This document shows positions 1-9,888 of a stretch of DNA of 64,000 bases, piece by piece; position 1 is the stretch's first letter; the number at the start of each line of letters is the position of its first letter. The stretch spans positions 744,001 through 808,000 of the forward strand of contig JADJOC010000009.1 in NCBI GenBank assembly GCA_016713965.1. Reading direction: 5' to 3'. Below the pieces are notes generated by a model that had not been told where the DNA came from, ran no database searches, and worked only from the letters and a program-made list of their open reading frames with translations. The DNA comes from Chitinophagaceae bacterium. Lineage in GTDB: Bacteria > Bacteroidota > Bacteroidia > Chitinophagales > Chitinophagaceae. A program made the translations under genes and the position numbers.

Positions 1-1423
1 ATGCAATTTTTGTAAATACATCTGTATAAACCCCAAGCGATGCAGTTGCTGTCATGGCTTTTCCGGTAGCATCTTCACTAGGTATGGCCATTAATGAGCC
101 AATCAGCCCTGCCAGGTATTGCCCGTACGAACTGGCCAGAAACCACATACCCATCATCAGTCCCACCATTTTTGGCGGCGAAAGTTTTGTAATGGCCGAT
201 AACCCAATCGGCGATAAACACAACTCACCTGTAGACATAAATAAATACCCCAGCACAAAAAACAATAAACTTACCATGCCATTATGCGCAAACTGTGCGC
301 CGATTACAAATACATAAAACCCCAGTCCCAGTTGCATTAACCCTAAAGCAAATTTTACTGCGGCGTTGGGCTCTTTCTTCCTGTTGGCCAGCCATATCCA
401 CAGCCATACAAAAAAAGGCGTTAGCAAAACTATCAATGCACCATTAATAGAATTGTTTACCGCTGCGGAAGATAATTTCAATCCCAAAAAATTCATGTTC
501 ACATTCCTGTCGGCAAATAAATTTAACGAGCCGCCGCCCTGCTCATAAAAAGCCCAGAAAAGCGCAGAAAAAATAATAAGCACTAACGCTACCATGATTT
601 TTAAAAATGCTTCTTTGCCCAATTTACCAGCGGCATAAATTACATACACCAAAGCAATAATGCCAAATGGGTTGATGAGGTAACTGTAGATTTCATAATA
701 ATTTAAAATGATTACAAAAACCGGAATAGCCAGTATGCTTAAGATGTAAACCATATTTTGTTTGCTCAAACCTAAGGCAGTTTTTGCTTTCAGGTTTTCC
801 ACAGATGGCGGTAAACCAATTGGGCCCAAAATATGTTGCTTTTTTACAAATACTATCAATCCTAAAATCATAAAAACACCAGCAAGCCCAAAACCCAAAT
901 GCCAGTTGTATTGCTGTCCTATCCAGCCGCACAGTAAACCACCCAGCATGGACCCTAAATTAATGCCCATGTAAAAAAATGAAAACCCTGCATCCCGCCT
1001 GCCGTCGTTCTCTTTGTACAAACTACCTACAATTGTTGAAATATTGGGTTTAAAATATCCATTACCTACAATTAAAATACCCATCCCGATAAAAAAAGAT
1101 TCTTTAACAGGTATGGCCATTACAAAACTTCCCAGCGTAAGCAATACCCCACCCCAGATGATTGACCGGCGCTGCCCTAAAATTTTATCAGCCAGCATGC
1201 CGCCTAAAACCGGCATGGCATAAATCAATGATTGGTATACCCCATAAATCATATTTCCTTTGCCATCGCCAAAATGCAGGTAATTAACCATGAACAAAAG
1301 CAGCAAAGCCCTGTTGCCATAAAAAGTAAACCGCTCCCACATTTCTGTAAAAAAAAGCAGGTAAAGTTGTTTAGGATATTTGCCTTTAAAATTCTGTATC
1401 CCTTCCAAAGAAGTTGTTTGCAT
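1..1423 (-). CDS. POT/PTR2-family proton-dependent oligopeptide transporter, C-terminus beyond window
   Basis: The minus frame is open from an ATG at 1423 to the left edge, giving 474 residues without the stop. The PTR2 signature ExxERFxxYG is seen as EMWERFTFYG at residues 27-36, followed by GNGYFKPNIS and FFYMGINLGS. Many hydrophobic segments follow, with TGELCLSPIGLS in the C-terminal half. POT carriers are inner-membrane MFS proteins that import di- and tripeptides with protons. A paralogue lies directly upstream, separated by a terminator, so the two are probably transcribed separately. Unlike its neighbour, this copy shows no frameshift. Family assignment is firm; the substrate is inferred from the family. 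Confidence 0.93.
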   Translation of the reverse strand, partial: MQTTSLEGIQNFKGKYPKQLYLLFFTEMWERFTFYGNRALLLLFMVNYLHFGDGKGNMIYGVYQSLIYAMPVLGGMLADKILGQRRSIIWGGVLLTLGSFVMAIPVKESFFIGMGILIVGNGYFKPNISTIVGSLYKENDGRRDAGFSFFYMGINLGSMLGGLLCGWIGQQYNWHLGFGLAGVFMILGLIVFVKKQHILGPIGLPPSVENLKAKTALGLSKQNMVYILSILAIPVFVIILNYYEIYSYLINPFGIIALVYVIYAAGKLGKEAFLKIMVALVLIIFSALFWAFYEQGGGSLNLFADRNVNMNFLGLKLSSAAVNNSINGALIVLLTPFFVWLWIWLANRKKEPNAAVKFALGLMQLGLGFYVFVIGAQFAHNGMVSLLFFVLGYLFMSTGELCLSPIGLSAITKLSPPKMVGLMMGMWFLASSYGQYLAGLIGSLMAIPSEDATGKAMTATASLGVYTDVFTKIA

Positions 1424-1439
1424 AAAAAAATTGATTGTT

Positions 1440-1477
1440 TAAAAACAAAAAGGCCGTTCAAAAAATGAACAGCCTTT
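1440..1477 (-). terminator. Rho-independent terminator of the second POT gene
   Basis: Read on the minus strand, AAAGGCTGTTCA and TGAACGGCCTTT form a stem with one mismatch around a T-rich loop, followed by a T-rich tract. It lies between the stop of the POT gene at 1494 and the start of the next POT gene at 1423. Confidence 0.7.
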
Positions 1478-1493
1478 GTATATAATTTTACCA

Positions 1494-3309
1494 TTACCTT
1501 ACCCCATGCATCATTTTTTTTAACATTGGGCTCAAAGCATACAATACTAAGCCTGCTATTCCGCATAATACCACAAAGAGCATAAAGAAGTCGTACAAGT
1601 TTCTTAAAGTAAAGCCAACAAAAGTCGGGTAGCCTACTTTAATTATTTTTTCTTTTTCAATAATATCCAATTGCTGTGCAGTTAATACAGAATCTTTTGC
1701 TTTAAATATTTTTTCAAAATTCAGGTTATTTTTATCTCCTTTATCAAAATCAACATTTGCAGCAATTTTATATTTGGCAAGCGTGTACAACTCCTGCCCC
1801 GTAGGAGTTTTTTGACCATCCAAAATAGCCTGCAGGTTAATATTTTCTTTTTCCACTTTTACATATTTATCGGGTGTTGGTGGCAACAAAGCGCCCAATA
1901 CTCCCGTTAACGCATAGCCGCCCGCATTACCTAAAAACCATACTCCCATTAATAAAGAGGCAAATCTTCTTGGGGCCAGTTTGGCCACCAGCGATAAGCC
2001 GATTGGCGACAAACACAATTCTCCCCAGGTATGCAATAAGTACAATACAATCAACCAGATGATCCCAACTTTGCTTGAAAGGTCAAATCCTTTTACCTGC
2101 ATTGCAATGATTAAATAACCAAGTGCTATTAGCAACAAACCCCATGCTTGCTTGACCGGAGAAATAGGCTCAATCTTCTTTTTACTCATCCATATCCAGA
2201 ATAAACTGAAGGGTATGGCAAAAATCATCACGAAAATTCCATTAAAGTTTTGAACCATGCTTGGTGGCATTGTCCATCCCAATATCCTGGTGTCCGTTTG
2301 TTTGTCGGCAATAAAAGTTAATGATGAACCCGCCTGTTCAAATGCACCCCAGAAAAACATTACAAAAAAACAAACGATGTACAATACCCAAATCCTGTCC
2401 CGCTCAACTTTTGTTATGGTTTTATCGCTCATAATTAAAAATGCCAGGCTGATACCCGCAGCAAAAATGAATGGGTACAACCATGATTTAATCGGCGAAA
2501 CACCAGGTCCCCCCATCAATAAATGAAACCCATATGTAAGGGCCACCATTAATATTGCAGAAATGATAATACTGCCTGTGGTAAATTTAGCCTGTTCAGA
2601 CTCGCCTGTTGGCACATCTGATTTTTGCGGTTTTTTGCCTATCGGAAGACCTTCCGGCGTTACCACATATTTATTTTTAAGAAACAAAAAAGTTAATGTT
2701 CCAATAAACATTGCAATAGCTGCTGCTAAAAAGCCCCACTTAAATGCAGTCAAATCCCTTACGCCATTTTTTCAACATCGCCAAAAACGGGCAGATAAAT
2801 TGTCCTAAGGTAGCACCCACATTTATTCCCAGATAAAAAAGCGTAAAAGCAGAATCTAATTTACTTTTCTGCGCCGGGGGGTACAAGCTGCCCACCATGG
2901 AAGAAATATTAGGTTTGAAAAAACCATTTCCAAAAATGATCACCAGTAAAGCCACCCACAAAATATTAGTGGCCATATCACGGCTGGTAGCTTCTGTGCT
3001 ATAGCTTGCACTTAAAAAAAGCAATAATTGCCCTATTCCCATTGCAGTACCACCCAGCAAAATACAATTCCTGTTTCCCAAATATTTGTCAGAAATGTAC
3101 CCGCCAAGCATTGGTGTCAGGTAACACAATCCTAAAAACCCTCCATAAATAATTGAAGCTTCGGTATCACCCCTCATTAACGCCTCTGCAATAAATAAAG
3201 ACAATATTGCCCTCATGCCATAGAAGTTAAAGCGTTCCCACATCTCAGTTCCAAAAAGCACCCATAACCCTTTGGGATGGCCCGGTTGTTTCATTACTTG
3301 ATCATTCAT
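1494..3309 (-). CDS. POT/PTR2-family peptide transporter, broken by a one-base frameshift
   Basis: Two overlapping reading frames, 3309-2740 and 2753-1494, together encode one MFS peptide transporter of about 604 residues. The N-terminal part carries the PTR2 signature EMWERFNFYG at residues 22-31 and GNGFFKPNISSMVG. The C-terminal part has GELCLSPIGLSLVAKLAP and about ten hydrophobic segments. Removing one base from the T6 run at 2767-2772 (A6 in coding sense) joins them smoothly as AMLKNGVRDLTAFKWGF. A roughly 110-residue hydrophilic insert before the last membrane helix matches the longer Bacteroidota POT proteins. The function would be proton-coupled peptide uptake. The lesion is either a sequencing indel or a recent mutation. 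Confidence 0.88.
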
Positions 3310-3505
3310 GTAAAATAGTTTTGCTGGTAATTTGGTTTGTTTAATTACTCAAAATAGTGAAATTATGATTGATAATACCAAACAGGCTATTTAATTTTTT
3401 ATAAGGAAATGTTACAAAAAATATTTCCCGGTATCTTTACCCAATAAAATCCAAATACAATAGTAAACAGACAAATACATTTAAAACCAATTTACCAATA
3501 ACCTG

Positions 3506-4786
3506 ATGAACATTTTATTAATAGGGTCCGGAGGAAGAGAACATGCCTTTGCATGGAAGCTACAACAAGATAATAATTGTAAAAATATATTTATTGCACC
3601 CGGCAATGCAGGCACAGCCTTATTGGGAACAAACCTAAATATAGATCCTTGCGATTTTGCAGGCATTGCCCAGGCATGTATCCAATACCAGGTTGAGATG
3701 ATATTAGTTGGACCAGAAGAACCCCTGGTAAAAGGCATTTACGATTATTTCAAAAATAACGCAGCTACCCGGCATATCCATGTAATTGGCCCATCTGCTG
3801 CTGCTGCGCAACTGGAAGGCAGCAAAGCCTATGCAAAAGATTTTATGAAACGCCACAATATTCCTACCGCAGCATATGCTGAATTCACTATCGAGAATTA
3901 TACAGATGGTATAGAATATATCAGCAACCATCCCCTACCGGTAGTATTAAAAGCTGATGGACTGGCAGCAGGTAAAGGTGTAGTGATATGCCAGACTACT
4001 GCAGAAACCCTGGCAGTATTTGAATCTATGATTATACAATCAAAATTCGGAGAAGCAGGAAAAAAAGTTGTAATAGAAGAGTTTTTAAAAGGAATAGAAT
4101 TAAGTGTGTTTGCTTTAGTAGACGGTAAAAATCATGTATTGCTTCCCGAAGCTAAAGATTATAAGCGTATAGGCGAAGGAGATAGCGGACTGAATACAGG
4201 CGGAATGGGCGCTGTAAGCCCGGTACCTTTTGCTACAAAAGCCTTTATGGATCGGGTAAAAAATAAAATCATACAACCTACAATCGAAGGCTTGCAAAAA
4301 GATAACCTGGAGTATAAAGGTTTTATCTTTTTTGGATTAATAAGCATCGACGGTGAGCCAGTTGTTATTGAATACAATTGCCGCATGGGCGATCCTGAAA
4401 CTGAAACCGTAATGCCCAGGATAAAAAACAGTTTGTTAGAATTACTTTTGGCTACATCACAGCAACAGCTAAACAAAATAGATATAGAAACGGACAAAAG
4501 GGCTGCTGCAACAATAATTGCAGTAAGTGGTGGCTATCCGGGCGAATTTAAAAAGGATCAGGTAATTACCGGGTTATCAAATAATATACCGGCAGATACA
4601 TTTATTTTTCATGCCGGCACTAAAATTACTGATGGAAAAACAGTTACCAATGGCGGAAGGGTGTTAGCTATTACTTCACTTTCACCTACTATTACCGAAG
4701 CTGTAACATCATCACTTGACACATTAGGACAAATACAATTTGATGGCATGTATTTCAGAAAAGATATCGGGTTTGAATTTTATTAA
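3506..4786 (+). CDS. purD: Phosphoribosylamine--glycine ligase (GAR synthetase)
   Basis: This 426-residue protein has the usual PurD length. It catalyses the second step of purine synthesis, joining glycine to phosphoribosylamine with ATP in the cytosol. It opens with the PurD N-domain motif MNILLIGSGGREHAFAWKL. The ATP-grasp fold shows KADGLAAGKGVVI, LNTGGMGA and the metal site EYNCRMGDPETE. It stands alone, divergent from the POT gene, with about 200 bp between them that must hold both promoters. A TATCTTTA at 3432-3439 could be a -7 element but is not conclusive. Confidence 0.97.
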   Translation: MNILLIGSGGREHAFAWKLQQDNNCKNIFIAPGNAGTALLGTNLNIDPCDFAGIAQACIQYQVEMILVGPEEPLVKGIYDYFKNNAATRHIHVIGPSAAAAQLEGSKAYAKDFMKRHNIPTAAYAEFTIENYTDGIEYISNHPLPVVLKADGLAAGKGVVICQTTAETLAVFESMIIQSKFGEAGKKVVIEEFLKGIELSVFALVDGKNHVLLPEAKDYKRIGEGDSGLNTGGMGAVSPVPFATKAFMDRVKNKIIQPTIEGLQKDNLEYKGFIFFGLISIDGEPVVIEYNCRMGDPETETVMPRIKNSLLELLLATSQQQLNKIDIETDKRAAATIIAVSGGYPGEFKKDQVITGLSNNIPADTFIFHAGTKITDGKTVTNGGRVLAITSLSPTITEAVTSSLDTLGQIQFDGMYFRKDIGFEFY

Positions 4787-4941
4787 AAAAATATAACGTT
4801 TATGTATATACGCTTTTTATAATCGGCACGATTGGATCAATAACTAATTTTTTTAGCAAAATCGTTGCTGGTATTATATCCCCATAATTTTAAGTTAAAA
4901 AAAGATTTTGCATAAAATCTTAAAAAATAAAATATTCCCGT

Positions 4942-4972
4942 TGTTAATTCAAATATTTTACATCAACTTTGC
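4942..4972 (+). promoter_or_regulatory. Putative Bacteroidota-type promoter for the mre operon
   Basis: A TTG at 4942-4944 and CAACTTTG at 4965-4972 are 20 nt apart. The second matches the TAnnTTTG -7 consensus at all but its first position. It lies 36 nt before the mreB start. Confidence 0.4.
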
Positions 4973-5008
4973 TACCATTATTCATAACTACATCTTCTCA
5001 ATATACAA

Positions 5009-6034
5009 ATGGGACTTTTTAATTTTTTTACACAGGAAATTGCGATTGACCTGGGTACGGCAAATACCCTTATTATCCATAATGACGAAGTGGTAGTAAA
5101 TGAACCGTCTATAGTAGCGCTTGACCGGAATAACCCGAAACATATACTGGCAGTGGGTAAAAAAGCATTGATGATGCATGAAAAAACCCATGAAAGCATA
5201 AGGACTGTAAGACCGCTTAAAGATGGCGTAATTGCTGATTTTAATGCTGCCGAATTAATGATCCGGGAAATGATTAAAATGATTTATCCCAAAAAACCAC
5301 TTTTTGCTCCCAGCTGGCGCATGATGATTTGTATACCCAGCAGTATTACCGAAGTGGAAAAACGTGCAGTAAGAGATAGTGCTGAACAGGCAGGTGCGAA
5401 GGAAGTATATTTACTGCATGAACCAATGGCTGCTGCTTTAGGTATTGGTATTGATGTAGAGGAACCCGTGGGTAATATGATCATTGATATTGGGGGGGGC
5501 ACTACCGGAATTACGGTAATAGCACTGGCAGGTATAGTATGCGATCAAAGTATACGTGTGGCGGGTGATGAATTTACTGCAGATATTATGGAGGCGCTTC
5601 GCCGTTATCACAGTTTGTTAATTGGTGAACGAACAGCAGAACAAATTAAAATACAGGTTGGCGCTGCGATGAAAGACCTGGATAACCCCCCGGATGACAT
5701 ACCTGTAAATGGCAGGGATTTGGTTACAGGTATTCCCAAGCAGGTTATGGTGAGTTACCAGGAAGTAGCAGAGGCTTTGGATAAAAGTATTTTTAAAATT
5801 GAAGAAGCTATTTTAAAAGCCCTGGAAACTACACCTCCCGAATTAGCTTCTGATATTTACCGCCGTGGTTTATACCTTACAGGTGGCGGCGCTCTTTTAA
5901 GAGGATTGGATAAACGTATAAGCGCAAAAATAAAATTACCTGTGCATGTGGCAGACGATCCATTGAAAAGTGTGGTAAGGGGTACAGGTATTGCACTGAA
6001 AAATTATTCGAGGTATCCTTTTGTGATGCGCTAA
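5009..6034 (+). CDS. mreB: Rod shape-determining protein MreB
   Basis: This 341-residue actin-like ATPase forms membrane-bound filaments that guide the elongasome. It has the phosphate-1 loop IDLGTANT (residues 13-20), the phosphate-2 loop IDIGGGTT, and the adenosine motif LTGGGALLRG near the C-terminus. The N-terminal segment MGLFNFFTQ is a plausible membrane-binding helix. It begins the operon mreB-mreC-mreD-mrdA-rodA, all on the plus strand. No disruption is seen, unlike mreC and rodA downstream. Confidence 0.97.
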   Translation: MGLFNFFTQEIAIDLGTANTLIIHNDEVVVNEPSIVALDRNNPKHILAVGKKALMMHEKTHESIRTVRPLKDGVIADFNAAELMIREMIKMIYPKKPLFAPSWRMMICIPSSITEVEKRAVRDSAEQAGAKEVYLLHEPMAAALGIGIDVEEPVGNMIIDIGGGTTGITVIALAGIVCDQSIRVAGDEFTADIMEALRRYHSLLIGERTAEQIKIQVGAAMKDLDNPPDDIPVNGRDLVTGIPKQVMVSYQEVAEALDKSIFKIEEAILKALETTPPELASDIYRRGLYLTGGGALLRGLDKRISAKIKLPVHVADDPLKSVVRGTGIALKNYSRYPFVMR

Positions 6035-6110
6035 AACTTGGCTAAAAACTGCAAGACAGATACTTTAACTTGTAGTGATATTTTATAGCTTAACTTATAA
6101 CTTCTCCCTG

Positions 6111-6967
6111 GTGCGTAATATTTTTCTTTTTGTTAGAAAGTATGCTTATTTTTTATTTTTCCTGTTACTGCAAGGATTAAGCATTTACTTTATTATCCAT
6201 TACAGCCATTACCACAATGCTATGTTCAGTGCTACGGCCAACCAGGTTACCGGAAAAATAAACCAGCAGTATAATAAAATAGAAGACTACTTTCATCTAA
6301 AAAAAACTAACGATTCATTACTTGCAGCTAATGAAAAATTATATAATAAATTGAAAGCTGACTATGCACTGCCTGATACTGCAAGCAACATAAAAATAGA
6401 TTCCTGCAATTGGATTCCTTAAAGCAATATGTAAAATATACTTATTTATCTGCCACAGTTGTAGCTAATTCAGTAACAGCACAAAATAATTACATAGTAA
6501 TCAGCAGGGGAAATGCCCAATCTGTAAAAGAAGGCATGGCAGTAATTGATATAAACAATGGAGTAATAGGAATTACTTCAGAAGCAACATCCGGCTTTAC
6601 GGCAGTAATGAGCTTATTACATAAAGACAGTAAAATAAGCGGTAAGCTTTTAAAAAGCGGCGAGACAGGTACCATATCCTGGGACGGCAAAATGCCAAAT
6701 ATTGTTTCATTTACCGGTATTTCAAAAGGGGCTAAAGTAACAAAAGGCGATACCATTATTACAAGTGGTTTCAGCACCAGCTTTCCTAAGGGATTAGTAA
6801 TAGGGTATGTGGAAGAAGCAATACCGGAAAAAAATACCAGCAATTATAGCATTAAGTTAAGAACGGCTGCAAATTTTTATAACTTACAATATGTTTTTGT
6901 TATTAACAACAAACAGCAGAACGAGATTAATGAATTATTGGATAAAGTAAAAAAACAAAGCAATTAA
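6111..6967 (+). CDS. mreC: Rod shape-determining protein MreC, frameshifted
   Basis: Frames 6111-6422 and 6410-6967 together encode a MreC of about 285 residues, the periplasmic scaffold linking MreB to PBP2. I chose the GTG at 6111 (MRNIFLFVRKYAYF) because it matches the usual start just before the single N-terminal membrane helix; a GTG at 6075 is also in frame. A coiled-coil stretch with KKTNDSLLAANEKLYNKL follows. The beta-domain contains NNYIVISRGNAQSVKEGM and TSGFSTSFPKGL. Adding one T near 6409-6412 fuses the frames as DSCNLDSLKQYVKY. Gene and order are as expected for the operon. Confidence 0.88.
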
Positions 6968-6983
6968 TATTACATAAGATCTG

Positions 6984-7517
6984 ATGAGCAGCCTGGTAAA
7001 AAATATATTGCGATTTATACTATTCATTTTGGTACAAGTATATGTATTAGATAAAATACACTTGCATCAAATGGTAACTCCATATGTTTATTATCTTTTT
7101 ATTTTATGGCTGCCGTTTAAAATGGGGCGTGGGCAACAAATGATTTTGGCTTTTATGCTTGGTTTTACTTTAGACAGCTTCAGGCACCACCCGGGGTTTC
7201 ATACAGCGGCATGTGTTTTAATGGCATATGTGCGGCCATTTTTAATTAACTTGCTTATTCCTCAGGAAGGATCAGAAGCCAATTATGCTGAACCTTCTGT
7301 TAAAAGTATGGGAGGCATGCTGCCTTATTTTATTTACGTGGGCCTGCTTACCGTAATACACCATGGCTGGCTGTTTTTTTTAGAAGCCTGGCAGTTTGGC
7401 AATATCTGGTACTTTTTTGCAAAGACAGTATTATCAACTGCAATAAGTTTATTATTAATAGTAATCACAGAGTTACTTTTTATAAGAAAGCAAAGGTTTA
7501 GGACGAATACAGTATAG
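6984..7517 (+). CDS. mreD: Rod shape-determining protein MreD
   Basis: This 177-residue, very hydrophobic protein has about five predicted membrane segments. MreD family members are poorly conserved, so the assignment rests on size, topology and position between mreC and mrdA. The motif MLGFTLDSFRHHPGFHTAACVLMAYVR fits the Bacteroidota version, in which a membrane helix is followed by a D-x-x-x-H-x-x-G turn. It starts 17 nt after mreC, consistent with one transcript. Its role is as the membrane component of the elongasome. Confidence 0.88.
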   Translation: MSSLVKNILRFILFILVQVYVLDKIHLHQMVTPYVYYLFILWLPFKMGRGQQMILAFMLGFTLDSFRHHPGFHTAACVLMAYVRPFLINLLIPQEGSEANYAEPSVKSMGGMLPYFIYVGLLTVIHHGWLFFLEAWQFGNIWYFFAKTVLSTAISLLLIVITELLFIRKQRFRTNTV

Positions 7518-7750
7518 TCAATTAAAAATGAAGAATTAAAAATTAAAAATTTGTAAGATCAAAAGATAAAGCTCCGTAGGAGCGATATGTTAGTAGCAAA
7601 ACATCATTAAAGCTTAATAAAGATATGCGGTACAAGAGTGCGACGCCAATGCAGCTGAATAAAGAGCAAATGCCGGTGACAAAATTTTTAAATACTGAGC
7701 AAAGCGAAGTACAATTAATTAGAGAATAATAATAAACTCCAAAAACTAAA
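7518..7750. repeat. Intergenic spacer with a short palindromic repeat
   Basis: The gap between mreD and mrdA holds no gene. It contains the perfect hairpin GCTCC-GTA-GGAGC at 7571-7583, next to GATATGTTAGTAGCAAAACA. This resembles dispersed palindromic repeats common in Bacteroidota. No second copy was seen in this window. Confidence 0.45.
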
Positions 7751-9874
7751 GTGCCTGTATTTAACCAGTCCAGAAAAAGAATAATTATGATTGCTTTTAT
7801 AGCAGTATTCATAGTTATTATTATACAACTTATCAACCTCCAGATATTTTCTTCCAAGTATAAAATCATGGCGGATGACCAGGGCATATTCAGGAAAGTA
7901 GTGTATCCTGACAGGGGCATTGTGTATGACAGGACAGGAAGATCAATTTTACAGAATACTATTATTTATGATTTAATGGTTTTACCCGGAAAAATAAAAG
8001 GTACCGACACTGCCACTCTGTGTAATATTTTGGGTATTGATACGGTAGAATTCAGGAAAAGAATTATAACGGCTATTATTAAAAACAAAAGCTACCGGCC
8101 ATCTGTATTCGAAGCATTGCTAAGTAATGAAAAAATGGCTAAGATAAATGAAAATCTATACAAATTTGCTCCGGGTTATTATTTGCAGGAACGTCCGGTA
8201 AGAGATTACCCTTATGATGCAGGGGCAAATATTTTGGGTTATTTATCTGAAGTAGATTCTAATTTTTTAAAAAGCCATAGTGATGAAGGTTATCAAATGG
8301 GCGACTATGCTGGCAAAACAGGTATAGAGCGCAGCTATGAAAAAGTATTAATGGGCCAGCGGGGCATACAGTTTTGGAAGAGGGACAATAAAAACAGGGT
8401 TACTGAAAAATGGGAAAACGGTGAGTTTGATACGGCTGCTATCGCCGGGCAAAATATGTATACAGCGCTGGATATTAAACTACAGGAGTTTGGCGAAACA
8501 CTGATGCAAAATAAAGTGGGGTCTATTGTAGCCATAGACCCTAAAACCGGGGGTATACTCGCCATGGTAAGCAGCCCTACATTTAAACCAAAACTTTTAA
8601 CAGGCGCTGACAGGAGAAAACACATTAATAAATTACTCCTGGATCCTGCATTGCCACTTTTAAACAGGACGGTTAGCGCCACTTATGCACCCGGATCTAC
8701 GTTTAAAACCTTACAAGGCCTTGTAGGATTGCAGGAAGGCGTAATTACACCTACTACCCTTTTCGGGTGCAACGGAGCCTTTCACAATTGTGGCAAGCCT
8801 ATGCGCTGCCTTGATCCGGGAACTTTTAAATTAAAGGAAGCTATTACACATTCCTGCAACACCTATTTTGCCAATGTGATGATGAGGGTAATTAACAATC
8901 CGAAATATCCTACCATCGACAGCAGCTTAAACAGTTGGGCAAGATATATGAATGCCTTTGGCCTTGGGCATAAGCTGGGTGTAGATGTTCCATCAGAAAG
9001 AAGTGGTAAAATTCCCACTGCCGCTACTTATAATAAAGTGTATGGAGAAACACATTGGAACTTTTGCACCTTCCGTTCTGTCAGTATTGGACAGGGCGAA
9101 GTGGAAGCTACACCCATGCAGGTAGCTAATGAAATGGCATACCTCGCTAATAAGGGCTGGTACATTATTCCTCATGTAATAGATTCTATCGAAAATGGAG
9201 ATACGTATGGTTTGCTGACCAAATACAAAGAAAAGCATACTGTTGTTAATATTCCTGACAGCGTATTTGAAGCAGTGCATGATGGGATGCAGGGAGTAAT
9301 GGAAAGCGGTACAGGCAGGGCTGCAAAAGTGCCGGGAATTATAGTATGTGGCAAAACGGGTACGGTAGAAAATGCTTACAAAGGTGTAAAACAAAAAGAC
9401 CATGCTTTTTTTGCAGCTTTTGCACCAAGGGAAAACCCTAAGATTGCAATTGCAGTTATTTGTGAAAATGCCGGGTTTGGCTCCAGCTCCGCAGCTCCTA
9501 TTGCCAGCCTGATGATTGAAAAATATTTGAATGATTCCATCACCGATAAAGCCCGCAAGGCAAAAGCTGAAGCTATTACAAAACTAAATTTAATACCTGC
9601 CAGGATTTATAAAGAGTTGCGTAAACAGGATTCATTAAAACATGCCAAAGACCAGGCTTACTTATTATCAAAGGGATATATAAAAACTATCAGGGATACA
9701 GTAGGCATAGAAGCGGAAGAAGATGATAACGATATATTGGAAAAGATGCACAAGCAAAATGATACGCCTAAAAAAAATAATAAGGATACCCAGTTAATTA
9801 AAAACAATGCAGTTTTGCCTAATGAAAAACGTTACCGTACAACAATTTTATCAGTAAATACATATTCTATTTAA
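7751..9874 (+). CDS. mrdA: Penicillin-binding protein 2 (elongasome transpeptidase)
   Basis: This 707-residue class B PBP cross-links peptidoglycan during lateral wall growth. It has an N-terminal membrane helix (about residues 10-32), a PBP dimerisation domain (RGIVYDRTGR) and a transpeptidase domain. The transpeptidase has the three catalytic motifs S316-TFK, S368-CN and K535-TG. The GTG at 7751 is the start that leaves the usual short cytoplasmic tail. After the transpeptidase domain there is a charged, Lys/Asp-rich tail of roughly 90 residues, longer than in proteobacterial PBP2. It sits between mreD and rodA, its glycosyltransferase partner. Confidence 0.95.
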   Translation: MPVFNQSRKRIIMIAFIAVFIVIIIQLINLQIFSSKYKIMADDQGIFRKVVYPDRGIVYDRTGRSILQNTIIYDLMVLPGKIKGTDTATLCNILGIDTVEFRKRIITAIIKNKSYRPSVFEALLSNEKMAKINENLYKFAPGYYLQERPVRDYPYDAGANILGYLSEVDSNFLKSHSDEGYQMGDYAGKTGIERSYEKVLMGQRGIQFWKRDNKNRVTEKWENGEFDTAAIAGQNMYTALDIKLQEFGETLMQNKVGSIVAIDPKTGGILAMVSSPTFKPKLLTGADRRKHINKLLLDPALPLLNRTVSATYAPGSTFKTLQGLVGLQEGVITPTTLFGCNGAFHNCGKPMRCLDPGTFKLKEAITHSCNTYFANVMMRVINNPKYPTIDSSLNSWARYMNAFGLGHKLGVDVPSERSGKIPTAATYNKVYGETHWNFCTFRSVSIGQGEVEATPMQVANEMAYLANKGWYIIPHVIDSIENGDTYGLLTKYKEKHTVVNIPDSVFEAVHDGMQGVMESGTGRAAKVPGIIVCGKTGTVENAYKGVKQKDHAFFAAFAPRENPKIAIAVICENAGFGSSSAAPIASLMIEKYLNDSITDKARKAKAEAITKLNLIPARIYKELRKQDSLKHAKDQAYLLSKGYIKTIRDTVGIEAEEDDNDILEKMHKQNDTPKKNNKDTQLIKNNAVLPNEKRYRTTILSVNTYSI

Positions 9875-9888
9875 CCGGGCTATCAATC

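Noticed and set aside
54..1468. Several plus-strand frames of 60-90 codons at the left end
   Set aside because: They lie opposite the partial POT transporter, which has strong family motifs throughout; they are antisense shadows.
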